A DNA stretch of 64,000 bases from Candolleomyces eurysporus (Eukaryota > Basidiomycota > Agaricomycetes > Agaricales > Psathyrellaceae), in NCBI GenBank assembly GCA_027579435.1, contig JANBPK010000824.1, forward strand, positions 28,514 through 92,513. The letters are read 5' to 3'. Both the position numbers and the translations under genes were made by a program. Below the pieces are notes generated by a model. It saw nothing but the letters and a program-made list of their open reading frames with translations, was not told where the DNA came from and ran no database searches. How positions within the stretch are numbered: the stretch's first letter is position 1; each line of letters starts with the position of its first letter. This document shows positions 1 to 13,720 of the stretch, in pieces.

Positions 1-2551
1 CAAATTTCCGTACGGTAGCATATTCATATTTCATTGAATGCGGATAAACGTGGAGCAGCGCTCAAGTTGCGAGCGACAACGTATCCATGAAATTCGAACC
101 AACCTGGCTGCATCCCGTCCTCTGCGCTTATGAGGCCGGGTGATTCGGCGTCAACTGTTAGTAATCTCACTTCGTGCTCGCGATGAGTTGGTAAATCCTC
201 TGCGCTGTTCAAGCCTTTGACTGCAGGGCGCGCTCGAATCTGGGATAAGAGTTCGTCGGTTCATTCAACTGGGCNAGACANACCGTCCGAGCCCATTGCA
301 CAAATTGGAATTTTCTAGGACTGGCGCCGGCTATTCTGAGACGGTGGNACGTTTGGCTGGTGGCATTCACCNTGGATTGCGATGTAGAGGCTTGAACCTA
401 ATCATNGATATTTCCATTGTAATCNTCGTGACGAGGGATTAGGAAGAACGAACGTGAAGCGTGCGTCTCTNNGTCTTTTTCGCAGCACCNTCTCGACCTT
501 TCCTTGCTCAATGTGACCACGTCCNTCCTCGCGAAGCTCGTCGCTGTTATCCCTCTACAGGTANTTNNNGTGAATTGCATGCATATGATCGTAAGCATTC
601 GGGTCCAACAGCCCACCTGCTTGCTTACTGCTCGATCTTATCTTACCCGACCTCGCCTGGGGCCTTTCAGTTNTNGACAGCTTGGACAAGGACAGGGGAC
701 GCGGGTTGTCATTCAATCTCAATATTNTATGCAAANAATCCTATTCCAAAGCGAGTCGGNGCTCGACCCTGANTCTAACTGTGTGTTCGCCTTAGCTTCG
801 ACTTGNGGCTGCGGACTTCNGCTCCGAGTCGTCGAGTGATCATGATATATATCTAANTAGCACGAGTTTCATCTCCGAGTCCAGACAGATATCGATGCGG
901 GCCACATGNNAGGTTCGTTCGATTACGATTTGGTTCATTGTCAAATGCCACAGTAGACTCAGAAGTGCTTGCTCNGAGCAGAACGTGATTTATTCATGTC
1001 CTCNACACACTANAAAGNGCGACTCGTCAATAATTGAACCGTGGGGTGGATACATACGGGGTTAGAATACTAGTCACTCTCTTGAGATACATGGTAAAGA
1101 GCAAGATTGGCTCGAATCCTCTNANATTACNCCAAGGCGTCATTCAGTAATCCTAGGCTCATGAGCTNGTTCAATCTGCANTCGACNCTTGTCNACCTAG
1201 ACGACNGGTGATTGACANGCCTACCTCCGAAGATACTTCACCCTCTACACGCTCTTGATGCACTGCAGCAGGCCTAGGTTAACTTTCTGTCAAAANTTTT
1301 ATAACAGAAGTNNCACNGGATGCCTGAANGTCNGATNTTATTCGGGACGTGGGGCCGCTNATCCTCNATTTTGTCAATGAACGGATACTTTGTNGAGAGG
1401 TGCGNGCTTCATGGAAGTGAAGATTTGGACTGCTTGACATGGCACGCTTTACAGATACTATTGTGAATGGATTCAACGCAGTGCAACCCTTCTCTATGAA
1501 GCGGTCACCGTTCTTTTGGACCTACTCATGTTACCATGCATCATCGGGCTCCAGAGAATCAGAGTTTCTTCGCGATCGAACTTGGTGCGGATCAAAGCCC
1601 AAATTTTCTGCTTGTTTGTTTTTTTTCTATCGCCACTCAGTAATTCGCGAGGTCGGAGGACGCCAACTGGGAATCGAAGGAAGGACACTCTTAAGCGCCG
1701 CTCACATCCCCATCAAGTGGCACTTTGGGCTCAAATGATGATCATGAGTCTTCCGGCTGGTTCACCATATAGATCACAATGCCCTGAGCGTCGCAGAAAG
1801 AGGACCTTGAGCGATCTAATACTCATCCACTGCCCCAAGGCCGGCAAATTTGCCTTGCGTGTCGACCCTTCAAGTTAGCGCCCCTCAGAGGAATTTCGTC
1901 AGGCATGGCCTAACGGCCAACTCCTCAAGCTTAGATCTCAACCGATCATACCCAAAAAAAAAAAACCACAAACCAGGACACTATAATATCGAGGAATATT
2001 TGGTGTATACTGGTTGCCGACGCACCCTACTACCCTGAATGGTTGGATATAATTGAAACCAAGGACAGTTTCGGGTTGTGTTAATAACGCTAGTAAATCA
2101 GACCGAGGCGGCGCATGGAACAGCCAAGATAATATTGTATGCGTGCTGTGGTTTGTCCAGTGGCCTTTCGAGTCGCTGCCATTTCATTCAATCAACGATT
2201 GTCAGCTCAATCCATGCTCACGACCTCAAATCTGCGTTTGCGCCGAGGCTGATCAAAACGTAGAGGCTTGATTCTTGAGATGATCACGTCCTGTCTTGAT
2301 TGACGCCAGCTTCTAACGTTGTCAATAATGTTGAAGATCCCAGAGAATTGAAGAATCAGCGAACAAGAATAGGAATTCATTGCAAGAAGAGCTTTGAAAA
2401 CTCTTGGAAGGGCGGTTACTGAGGCGAAAATACATTTAATGAGGATGTGGAATCCGACTGGATACGTCATCCTTCCAATGGTTAATAGAATGAAATTAAT
2501 ACTAAGGTGCATACTCAAAGCCCTCATTAGATAGTTCACAGGCGCCTCTTC
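1..2551. other. N-rich stretch without a supportable gene
   Basis: The first 1.45 kb holds many isolated N positions, and no open frame longer than about 120 codons shows a recognisable motif. Short open frames exist on both strands but overlap one another, have no splice-linked neighbours and no family resemblance. The part next to position 2551 is the 3' flank of the giant minus-strand gene that ends at 2552. I see no tRNA, rRNA or transposon hallmark here. The N density suggests a poorly resolved or collapsed repeat. Confidence 0.5.
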
Positions 2552-5500
2552 TCATATCCACGATTTACATCGCTCGTTCCAAGCGCTAACTTCATCCCCT
2601 GTAGCATGTCTCCCAAACAACGCGAGAGTAAACCATTTGGTCAGCTGTTTGTCGGATGCTTCGTTTGTCTGCAAAGTCTTCGAGCCATATCGACACCACA
2701 GCGCGGTTAGGATATCATGTTGATATCGGCTAGGATCCGGATTCGTTGAAATCAGGGTGTGCGCTAACAAAAGCATCATATAGTCCGTGGCCTCGTTGTG
2801 GAAACGGCCTGTTCAAATTTATTGTTAAGAAGTCGAGACGATGGGAAGTGTGGTCACTACGCACCATCTTGAATGAGTCGACTTAACAGTTGGATATGAC
2901 CTTTTTGAAGCTTTGTGCTTCGTGTCGCAAATACCTTGGAAGCAATGCATAACGAGATTTTTTGCCGGGCTAAATCAATAAATCTGTGAGTTGCATGCCA
3001 GATTATTAGAAAATGGTTACGAGAGACTCTGACCTTCGGTATTAACGGAAACTGACGAGAGCAGTTCTACCACCAAGGGCGTCCTATCCTCGGATTCGAG
3101 CAACGCCATGAACTTCACCGTTTGGGATTTGATTTGTGATAATGCAAAATTGTAATTGGTTGTCCTGGTAGAGTTNTTTTTGGTTTTCTTGCGTAGAGGC
3201 TTCATTCGATGCTATAACCATGGTCCAATCACTCAGTAAACGCCACTCCGGTGCACAACTATTCCTGAACTCACACGCAGGCGGAGATGATAACAAGATC
3301 AGTAGACGGATAGCCGGCGTCCAGATCTTACTGTTGTTATCATCCAGTGCCAGGGCAACGATTTCAGGCACGACTGAATCAACAATGAGGTGTCCTGTAT
3401 CGTCATGTTGGAGCGACTATATCAGCAGCGGTCGGAACCTTCAGGCTTACCATGTTTAGCATATAAACTCAAAAACATTTCGAGAGCGGTTGCTCGTGCA
3501 AGAGAGGAAGTGTGGCGAAGTATAGTGGACAGATTACCGGCAATCGAAGATGCAATATCATCCTCAATTGGTACTGCATGAACGTGTTAGATGGGTAGGA
3601 TGGGTGTGCGCCATGTGAGAGGACTTACAGGCTCCCGTGAGACGCAAAGCAATAGACTTTCCAACATCTGTGGTTATATCAGCTATCAGCGGAGGAATTG
3701 CACACAACACGTCTCGATTGAGTTTCGCTATATGGAAAGGCGCTCAGTAATTAGTGCTTGGGTATGGAGGAGGTATTTAATGACTTACATTCCTTGGAGG
3801 GGGTNAATTTATCGAGAAGAATGTTCTCGACGCTTTCATGCAAGTTTTCATCCGTACCGATCAAAACAGCTTTCAGCAAATACGGGATAGAGGACAGGAA
3901 GAATGCTCGAAATTGATCTGTCCATTTCCAACCTTAGGATTAGTCGTCTCGAAGAGAGAAATACTTCAACAGTACCAATTCTTGGATCACTGGTGAGGTC
4001 GTCAATGACGTCCAAAGCGGGGGCATGGAACTTGTGAGATTCGTGACCTTTCAACGAGTGTTCAATGACCGTCTGCAACGATGTTTTGATGGGGCGTCGC
4101 AAGTGCGAAACTTCACAATCGTGATATTAGTCATCTACCGCAAGAGAGGATATTNGCGTACGTCTGTTCTTGTTGACGAAAGCTTCCTTCAGTACATAGA
4201 GGGCCTTTTCCCTCACATTTCTATCATCGCCTTTGACGGCCAGGTCAGCCAGTCGGGAGATAGTCTTCTCGTCGTCAACTGTGTGAACTACAATTAAAGC
4301 AGGCCAGTGGTCAACAGAATGATTCACGCACGAGTTAGTGCCAGATTATCCTGGGGTTTTCCGCCCCACTTGCAGCGGCCGGAGCATTGCAGGCCCTTCA
4401 AGTGAGAATATAGGCGGATAGCAGTTGCACGGACATGTGTCGAGGGATTTGCACTAGATTCCAAGTCCAAGGCCAAGTGCAGAGCTCTTGGTAGGACNTT
4501 TTCCATCAGATCAGGAAGTTGGCCTGCAACAATCAACATCNGGTAATCTTTGCGGGAATATGGCACATACTTTTGTGAATCAGATCCAAAACCTCACAGA
4601 CATTCCCCTCTTTGACGGCAGTTTCGATGATCTTTCGAGAAAACGAATCGTAGGAAGTTAGCTGCCCCAGGAGTAGAATCAATTCAATCCAGACCGCCGC
4701 TGGTCCCTGGCAGAGAATATTCTCTGGGTTTAGAATAGAACTGTCACAATCTATGACACTTATCTTTCAATAACGATATTTTGATGACAAGGCGAGAACA
4801 GACCTTTTCGGTCGGCGGCAGATGCTGTGATTGTGGCTAAAACTGACACAACACGACTGGCAGTGTATGGAACTCGAAGGAGGTCTGGGGAGCTAAGTAC
4901 TTTGCCTAGCTTGGCCGCGATGTGCTCCCGGTCTCCGACTGGAAATATGGTAAATTTGGCAGGCTCGGGGTGCAGCTCATATCCTGAGACCTACCATCTT
5001 CCGTCACCATCAGTGGCTGTAAAGCTTCGATTGCTTCCTTCCGAACGCCACTCTCGACATCGATAATCGACTTTTCCAATAGTACCGAGAGGAAAGGTGA
5101 ACTGGCTTATTTGAGAGTTAGGTTCTCGTGTAACAAAGGAAGTATCGGCGAGGGCTCTTTGCTTACCATCCTTTATCTGAGTACTTGCGAATTTGACCCA
5201 TGCCCGCCGCACATGCCAATCCGGGTTGTCAATCCCACTTTCAAACTTTCCAAGATTTATGACACTTTCGATAGGCTGTCGAATCGCTTTAACTGAGAGT
5301 GAGAACTCGATCGGTAGCAAGAGCTGCTATCCCCACCTTTTTGACGAATGAAGTTCGAAACAACGTTGAGGGCTTCCAAGCGAACCTCTTGATCTGGATC
5401 TGACAACGCCAACCGACCCAACTTGTCCAAACCCTCATTAGAAAGCGTTCCTGATCATAATGTTTTTACAACGTTGAAGGCACATTTATACAGCTCTGGC

Positions 5501-8500
5501 TTACCCTGTGACCGGCTTCCTATCGTAGATAGTAGCTGGGAAAATACGATGCGAACCTCCGAGACAGTTCTTTTGGCGTCGAGGAAGAGATCGATCTGGT
5601 TAGCAATGTTGCTCCCCAGTCGAAGTGCTTGGTCTGGGGCTGGAAACAGGGAGGGTCAGATCTAGCGACCCCGTGCGACGACTAAATGTGAAACTCACAA
5701 AAGTTGTTTTGGGCAAGCGAAACGAGTGATCGAAGGCATGCAAGATGAACACCCTCGTCATCACTATCCACTGCAACCTGGAAAATGGTGGATGGCACAT
5801 CGTCAAAACCTGGTGGAACTGGTGGTAGGGACAATCAGCACTGAAGGCAAGATGCTAACATCAAATCCTTACAATATCCTGAGGCAGCGAGGGTTGCGAC
5901 AATATAAATCCATCCAATGCGTTCAGAGAAGGGAATCTCCTTCAGTCGGACAACCAAAGGTGAGGACTCAGGAACGCGAGTATCGTCTGTCGAGATCCCC
6001 GAGCTTGGGAACTGTGCTACATTACTGCTTGTGGCATGCTGAGTCGATTTGCCTTGAACATCATCTGCAATGACCTTGGCAACGTCTCTCAGTAGCTTCT
6101 CGGCAGTTTTCTGGAGACTCGCTGAAATATTCAAGAACTTGAGTGGTATGCAGCTACACAGACAGAGAAGAGCACGCACCGGTTTGGGAGAGAGCAATCA
6201 AGAACCGCACCGATTCCAGGACCTTAGACGGCTGATGTAAATTCTTCAAGGACTCGCCCAAAGTCAGATTGTTCTCCAACATGTTTGTTACAGCGTGGTT
6301 GTATTCGGGATCTAGTCGACGTCATTTCACATCGTCTCGGGAGAATTGGGATGAAAATACAACTTGGGCTCACCGGCAGCGTATTTTCCCAGCCCTAAAC
6401 TATCCTCAGACTGGCTTCCGGGCAGGTTCAAACGAGAAATGTCAAAATCGGAGTCCTTAGCTCTAAGCTCAAGCATGATTTCCACCGCGTCAGCAAAGAT
6501 AACTACACANAAAATTAGAGTAAGCTAGAATAGGATAGCAAGGTCTCACCATGAAATTTGAGTAATTCTTTCATGAACGCGATCCAATCCGTGCGTACGA
6601 AAGAACGCTCCTGAATGATGGAGTCTTTCACCGATGCAAGAGCGGTTTTAAGTCCGTTGATAATTTCAACTGTGAAATTGTTACCCCCGTGTTCAAGTAG
6701 TTGTGAATATTTCACGTACCGTCCAGCTTCTCCCTTTTGCAGATGACCGAAATCAGCCTAAGCGAAGAACGGCGGACATTGATATCCTCGTCTTTTCCCG
6801 CCCAGGTAATCAACATGTTGAACAGCCCGGCACTGGGATCCACTGAATCGTTGTCAGTATTAAGGTTATCGATAAAACGGTCAGCAGAACGGGTGCGTAC
6901 ATTGCCCCACAAGCATCTCGGAGACGAGCACAATGTTGTTGCGCGCCCGCCAAGACTCAGAGTCTGGCAACGAAGCCGCTTCTTTTAGCAGTCCCAGTGT
7001 GTCGATCTTCAAGTCCGCTTTCAGGCATTCTAGCAAACGACATGAGAACATTACTCATCTCAGGTCAAGACAGTCGCAACTCACTGTGGTGGCTGAAGTA
7101 CTCGAGAACTCGCATAGCCTCTTCACGGATAGAACGGTCCCTGTCGCGAATCGCAACATCGATAATCTTCTCAGCTAGACCAGCAGTTGCATCCTTCAAA
7201 AAGACTTGGGAACCCCAGGTCGTTTCCGAGGGATCCTTCGATACACCTTTCTTGAAATGTTGGGAAAGATTTATCAAAACGTGATCCCTCTTTCCGGCGT
7301 CTTTATCGTCCATCGCTAAGTAGAAAGCTTTACTCATCGCGTCCTTGATCAGCGGCACGAGATCCGCTACGAAGCAATAATCCTCGTAAGTTAGCGGGCG
7401 CTGGTAATATACCTAGTTACTCACGAGTCATCCAAAGATCATTTGCTAGGGCCATTGCTGCCCCACGGATCTCTGTTTTAGACGCACTCAACGCAAGGCC
7501 AACCAAGTCGGGTATGAGTTGGTCGATCAATGAGTGGAGGGGACCATTGAGGCCTAGCAGAGGCAGAGATATATGAGAACGTATTTTTTGGTCATGGTAC
7601 CGGGCAGAGCCACGTACGACTGCTCAGGAATCGGACGAAATTAACGGCATGCATCTGGTGTTCAGGTAACCCTTGCTTAAATTCGACACCGCAGATTCGA
7701 AGGAGGGCTGACTCGACGTCTGGTCTCTTTGCTAAAAAAAGAGTCAGTAAAAACAGGAGCAAAGTGATAGGAAAACTCACCGTCATCCTTCGCCATTTCC
7801 TCCAAGAGGTTCCACGCATCCTTTTTTCCGTGATCATCATCTTCATACACGACCATCTTTGAGATGGATTCTATCGATACGTTGGTAAAAGAGCTGTCTA
7901 GAAAAGGATGCGATTAGTTGCAGTTGGTTCGACGCACATCTGCCCAATCTCACAGTTGAATGGCTCTGTTTGGTTTTGCCTTGCGACAAGCATCATGACA
8001 GTTTGCGTTCTGACATCACGGCTAGGGTGACTTAAAGTCGAAACGAGGGATTCCAAAACACGTAGACTTCCAAGCGAGGGCGAAGCGACTGGCCCAACGC
8101 CCACGGTCGATGAAGATGATGTGGTAAGAAGTTCAAGAGGAGCCATATCACCCCATCCGCTGACTGAACGATAATCAGTTTTGATAGGCCACGATTGAAT
8201 CTGAGAGAACTCGAGGTCCTTACCTACGGTTTTGAAAAACTTGGATAGAAACTGTCGCACATGGGATTCGGTATCGTCACGCTCAGACTGGGCGACTGCA
8301 CCGGCCCAGTCACTCTTATGCCCAGCTTCTATCGCAAGACAGCCAGCTTTGGCAAGAGAGGGGTCAGAGTCGCAATGCGGGAATGCGAGAAACACGCTAC
8401 CTTTGGCCAGGCGCAAGCTGAGAATTGATATACTAGTTGCTTTCAGATTCTTTTGTCCTTGAAGAACACCTCGACATGCGGATAGCATCAAATACAACCG

Positions 8501-10077
8501 ATCCTCGGAGTGGATATCCCGGAATGCCAATTCCCAAGGACAGTCCGACATCTCCCCAGAATCGAAGTCGAACACGGAAGGGATGTCATTCGTCTTGAGT
8601 CGATGTTTCTGTGGAAGCGCATGAAGGAGTATAAGGACCTGAGCCCGAAGACCAAATAGTAGAGGTCTGAGGACTTCGTGCAAGTTGTTCCATCGGTGAA
8701 TAGGATGAGTTGGGGCAAGGGATTTTTGCAGGGTAGTGAGGAGAATATGATATTTATCGAAAAGCTCGTCTTTTCCCGAGTCCGGGCCCGGGAAATTGGC
8801 AAGATCTTTGTCGAAGTATTCGACAAATTGCAGGAAAGCAAGGAGATGGTTCCGAAGAATCGCATTTTGCTCGTCCAAATTGTGGGCCTTTGTCGCCACG
8901 CATCGCTTGAGGCGAGACAGCAAATTTCGGGGTGTTTCATTCTGACAGAGATAGGCGATCCACTGTTGTTTGAACGAAGGAAGAGCGATCTCTGCTGCAG
9001 CCTCGTCAACGCGTTCTGATTTGGGAGATTGGATCAACTTGTGGAATAGGATTCGCGCTAAAACCTTGTTGTCGTCACTATCTTCGTCATCTGTCTTGGA
9101 GTTCCGCCTCCTCCACCATGCTAAAACAGCCTTCTTGATAGGTAAGAAGATGCCATAGAGCGGTGTGCGGAAAGGAGATGACGGGATGAGCATGGGGAGA
9201 AAAGATAAGACAAGATACACCAGCCCTCCCGATATAAGAGAAGCAAGCAAGAAGTATCCGACGACACGATCGTCTGCGAGGTACCGAATAACCAGGCCAA
9301 CCAGGAAAAGAAAGGAAGCGAACTGAACAAACAAGGGTACGAGCATGATTACGAGTTCCACGTTCCACAACTCGACCTGCTTGTCCAGTCTGTATCGACG
9401 GCATGCGTCCTTAGCGTCACGGGCAACAGAGGTTGGTGCAAATTGTTCAAGCCAATCCTTAGCCAGAACGCCCATGACAGCGCTGAACAAAGTAAGTTGT
9501 AGGCTGAGGACCCAGAGGATGTTGATCGCTTTGGCCGAAGCCGGAATGACAAAGTCGGGGGAGCTCGGGGGGTGGAGCAACGCATCGCGAATGCTGCTCA
9601 ATAGATTCTGCTCCGAGTCGGTTTGAAGGTCACTCCGGGCGTCGATGATGAAGCCTGAAACGATCCCAGCAAACAAACCGACCTGAGGTATCGGTTAGAC
9701 ACTCTTAACTTCGACAAAACGACCTGAATACACTTACGAAAATGAGGAGGGCGTCCAAGCCAGTTCTCCAGATATCTACTCTTTCCTTTGCTTCCCGCTC
9801 AGCGTCTTCTAAATACAGGTTCCATATTGCAGCTTTCCTCCTAAATTCCAAGTTGCTGGTGAAGGTGTCATCGTCATCAGGAGGAAGGCTTGGCTGAGAG
9901 TTAAGGATGCGGATTATCCCACTTTGGGGCTGAGGACCTTGCGCATCCCCTCCGCCGCCCTCTTTGGCGGCAGTCTGGGCATCTTTTGAGACGTGAGGTC
10001 GAAGAGGGAGGTAGGTAACTTACCTCCTCGTCGTTTGGCGATTTATCTCTTCGAAATAGGCGCGATAGGTCGAACAT
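2552..10077 (-). CDS. Giant DUF6535-HEAT repeat membrane protein, copy A
   Basis: Multi-exon gene for a protein I estimate at about 2,000 residues; function unknown. Exon 1 (10024-10077) encodes an 18-residue basic leader starting MFDLSRLFRRDK. Exon 2 (9738-9974) carries the family start WNLYLEDAEREAKERVDIW. Exon 3 begins at 9682 and completes a DUF6535 domain with four hydrophobic segments near residues 94-112, 150-172, 206-232 and 238-263. The rest is a chain of HEAT/ARM-like units, for example 'DRDRSIREEAMRVLEYFS' near 7120, separated by introns of about 50-60 nt. The last exon (2552-2779) holds the C-terminal signature LTALWCRYGSK...WFTLALFGRH and ends with TGA at 2552. The frame looks open throughout, although I did not prove every splice site. 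It is a paralogue of the genes at 14243-21812 and 50426-57904. Family placement is confident; anchoring by the N-terminal domain is inferred. Confidence 0.85.
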
Positions 10078-12684
10078 TGAAAAGTTGTATGGTGATATTC
10101 AGCGCATCCCCAGGCTTTTATGTCCCAGCGTTTGGTCACGGCGCTTAGTGCCAAACTCGTAGCATGTTCACCAGGCCAATACCGCGAGGCGTGGGGACAA
10201 GTAGCTGGTAAATGGGTGCCTAATTCGCTTTGTGAAGGTATCAGTTTTAGACGCCCATTGCATTCGAGAAGGCAGAGAGGTCCAAGGGATCCGAATAGAA
10301 GCGAGCGAATGCAATCAGTCCAAGAAAGGATGGCAAGCATGAGTTTGATGTTAACACCTTGGCGTTCGAGAGGTGTTCCACAGAGCAAACCTACGTTCAC
10401 GTTATTGGTCTACTGAGTTACTGAGGTTCAATATTTTCTCGTAAAAAAGTCCTGTGTTGTACATGGTGCTGTTGTAAATCGGTGGTGGGTCGAGTCAGAG
10501 ATACAACGCCGTTCCATTGGGTCCTAGCGTAAAAGGGAACGGAACAAGGAGCGATAAGACTTCTCGGGCATCATTGCATCTACTTTATGAATGCCATGTG
10601 CGAAAGGAGATTAGCTCGCGGCAAATGGTATGGACAGGAGACACAAACGTGTCCGCGAAGCAGCTTTAGTCCAAGGCGTGTAGAGGCACGAAACAGACGT
10701 GGGCCATCTCTGCGGTTTCGTTTCATCAATGTTGGAACTCTTCTCAGTCGATGCGATGCTAGAGGGTTCGACGCGTGAATCTGTCCTTGAAGAGGCTTCC
10801 CACCCACACTCTCATCACTATAGCGAATTTTGGAGGGTTAAACCGAGCCCTGAGATCAAACTCCATGCAGCCCACTAGATACAGCCAACTGTTCGTGAGC
10901 TGCGCTTGGACCGCGAGATTGGCTGCGGTGGTCGAGGTGCCTTCTCCCATCGTGTTTTCGGACCCGATGTAACGAGGCTGACCGGAGTAGATTGTACCTC
11001 TTCCAAGCAAGTATCCACAGTGATCAGTGTGCATTAAGGGGGGAGGTGGTGATGGTGTGGTGAACGCGCGGACTGCAACCCGTCAACGTCCTATCATGCC
11101 AGTGATTATGTAACTGCAATCATTCCAAAAATGGTATGCATCGACCTCCAATTCAGACTCCAGCCTGAAGTTCCTACCAGCTCTTCCCAAAGACGCGAGA
11201 ATAAGAGTCTAATGATCAATTATATAGCTTAGAGGCAGGATGAAGAGCTTGAAATGGCCTTTCTGCCGAGCTTAACACCCATGTTAGCAAGTTCACCCAT
11301 CATGATAGCTTTACACGCACAGGATAACTGGCTTTGTGAGGCAGACTTCGATTGGTCAAACTATTGACAACTTTACGTGTATTTGTACATGTACATCCAC
11401 ATGAGTTCGAATCCTTGGCTTCGAGCTTCTATCAAACGCTTTGCCCATGGCCCTCTCAAGATCTTGACAATATGCAGATCTGAGGTATTAGTCGATGGGG
11501 ACTCACAACCCAATCCCAATCTCATCTTTACGCAAGTCTGAAATGCCTTCGAGAAGGGGAAACTCGGACTGATTAATGAAGTGAGCCAATTGAAGGAATT
11601 TTCACTCGGCTTCGACGACTCCTAGAGGCCTTGGGAATAGGATCGGATTTCATTCCTCCCTATCGTCGGGAGCTGGTAAGGTAGTCGGTCAGCCTTTCCT
11701 ACCTCAAGCAATCCCAGATTCACTTCTACTTTACGGTATGGCGGTAGGTCCTTCTCATTCATTATCATCAACCCGATTTCAAGCGTACCAACGGGAACTG
11801 CCTGCTCTTATTCTTCAGCTCGTCCCGCGTTCGAGCCACGGCAAATCAAATTTACGAGTCTGAGCCACCTGTCAACGGCTTCTCTCAAGATTGTCCCAGC
11901 TCGGGTGCAAGGTCCAACTCGATGCAATCTCGTTCATCCAACAGTCGACATCTCAGAACGTCAAACCGGAATGCTGATCCTAAGCTTGAGCTCGAGGTAG
12001 ATTCGAATCGACTGCCGTGCCCGTAAAACACTGGCACAAGTCGGTCCACTTCGAATCGTACTTAGGAGCATGCTACAGCAGCCAACCGCCACTCCGACTC
12101 CTGAGTTACATGTGCATATCGGATCCTTCACTCAACTTGAGTGGCAGCCACGCAAACAGGGAGTCAAATTGACCCCGACTAGATTCCCAATGAGGACGTA
12201 TCTAGCTAATTGACGGTCCACGTCCTATGTTAGACGTATTCCGTACAGATATGATACAGGCAGGCAGACGGCGGTGCCTCGAGCTGGAGATCAATTCACT
12301 ATTGACCTCATCCGCTGGTCTTGTCGCCGCGTTGCAACGTAGGTGTAACGCAATAGATTGGGATTGAGCAGGGTGTCGGTTGGTTGGTTTGATTCTGAGG
12401 TACAGAAAGGTCCCTGGAGCAGTAGAAGTCCGTCCGAGTTCATTTCGCTTACGTGTAATGAAAAGCGTCAGGGGACAGGACCTTGGGTTGGCGTAGGGGA
12501 TTTCCCGCGTTTCGCTATGGGAGAAGATCTGCATGATGGAGAGCGAGAAGGAGTAAGAACGTGTCCTTGTACAGCCTGATTGGCCCATACGCGAGTTTGG
12601 AATGTCGAATTATAGAGAGTATGCCGCCCTACAGGCCGTTCCCGGTTGGGACCTGGTGCCGGCACCTACTTCATCCTATCCCAA
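10078..12684. repeat. Spacer, copy A arm of the segmental duplication
   Basis: No convincing gene. Several blocks are clearly similar to the spacer at 21.8-24.5 kb, in the same order and orientation. Examples are the stretch around 11430-11720 against 23185-23465 (shared core 'aatgaagtgagcca'), the block at 12220-12380 against 24020-24200 (shared core 'tatgttagacgtatt'), and 10930-10975 against 22545-22590 ('catcgtgttttcgg'). This makes it the non-coding middle part of a duplicated unit that also carries the giant gene and tRNA-thiolase sequence. Similarity is well below identity, so the duplication is old. Confidence 0.7.
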
Positions 12685-13115
12685 CTCGAACCCCAGCCTC
12701 ATTCTTTTGGCCAGAGAGTGCTGCCTGATCAAGCTGCCACCCGCCGGTAGCAACGGTTGATCCTGTCGTCTGCCAAGATATCGGCCCACATCCCAAGCAC
12801 CAGTCTCCGTATAAAACGGCCACCTGCGCTGGTGGCTGCGCCTACTGAATCGAGAGTCCTCTCCTCGGGTTTCTGAACGAATTAGCCAATCAATTCCGGT
12901 TCAGATTCGAGAGAGGGAAAACACTCGCAATTTCACAGTGCAAGGTACGGCCGACATCCAATATCGATTCATTGCCTGCGCTCCGAGTCCAGAGGGTTGA
13001 TACAACTTCTTGAGGGAGAGCATCTTCGAGAACTCGGGAATGTGGTGGATAAAAAGAGTAAAAGGGTTATCGTGCTTCTGTGGTAGGTTCTAGTGAGCTG
13101 ATGGATGGCTAGGAG
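12685..13115 (-). pseudogene. 3' fragment of mitochondrial tRNA 2-thiolase (SLM3/MTU1), decayed
   Basis: This stretch aligns with the last two coding exons and introns of the intact gene at 24565-26190. The final-exon part still reads QVAVLY-GDWCLGCGPIS, but one base is missing where the intact gene has TATGAC, which shifts the frame. The preceding exon (about 12960-13035) has another one-base indel inside the segment equivalent to FRAQVMHRYRMTPVPCTV. The stop codon position of the intact gene is also changed. There is no 5' part: the N-terminal domain with the ATP-binding motif is absent. It marks the boundary of the duplicated segment that carries the giant gene upstream of it. Confidence 0.85.
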
Positions 13116-13410
13116 GAGTGGTGAAAACCCTCAGAAAGACGACCATCTAGCAAGGAATCGGTACCCACTCGGTTTTGATGGAAATGACACACACTGAATG
13201 TCCCTGTTTGCCCCGGCGTCAGCTCCGATTGGTAGGGAAGCCGCTCCTTTGTTGCTCTTGAATGCTTCAAACTCGGACAACTTGGTCAACTACCCAGGAT
13301 CCAACCTGATTCTTTCATCTCTGTACATTTGCAACGGGAAGAGTCGACTCGATCTAAATCGCTAAACTAGCGGTATGAAGATCCGAGTCTATAAGGGTGC
13401 AACAGGAGAT

Positions 13411-13720
13411 TCACTCCAAATGTCGTCCAAACAATGCAAGGGTAAGCCATTCGGATATTGTTTCAGATTTTCTTCCGTTCAAGGACGTCTTGGAGCCGAA
13501 GCAACACCAAAGTATTTTCAGGACCGTGTGGCGATATTGATTTTTCAGGTTTTTCGCCGAAATTGTGCCAGAAGCAAGTGTAGATGCCAGGAACAGCATC
13601 GTTAGTCTAAGGCTTCGTCGTTGAAACGCCCTGTTTCTTTCCCGTCAGAATCGAAAGTACGTTACAGAAGTCTCCTTTGTATAAGCCGAGTCAACAGNAA
13701 AAAAGGCCAATCAAAAGCTT
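13411..13720 (-). pseudogene. Relic last exon of a fourth DUF6535-HEAT gene
   Basis: A minus-strand open stretch (13411-13599) matches the final exon of the giant genes. It keeps the pattern MLFLA-TL...VLKILWCCFGSKT...WLTLALFGRH, with the usual WCRYG changed to WCCFG. The DNA just upstream on the minus strand (13600-13720) resembles the preceding intron and exon of copies A (2778-2890) and B (14533-14650), ending near 'gagtcaacag'. Beyond it no more of the gene is visible. It lies directly next to the tRNA-thiolase fragment, as expected if an intermediate tandem unit was deleted down to its last exon. Confidence 0.75.

Noticed and set aside
24..212. 62-codon minus-strand open frame
   Set aside because: No motif, no splice partner, and it lies in the N-rich edge of the window.
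2207..2539. 110-codon hydrophobic open frame on the minus strand just after giant gene A
   Set aside because: It has no equivalent behind copies B or C and no family resemblance; probably 3' flank.
11395..11425. tRNA-like 'gttcgaatcc' T-loop motif
   Set aside because: No matching acceptor, D or anticodon arms can be drawn around it on either strand.
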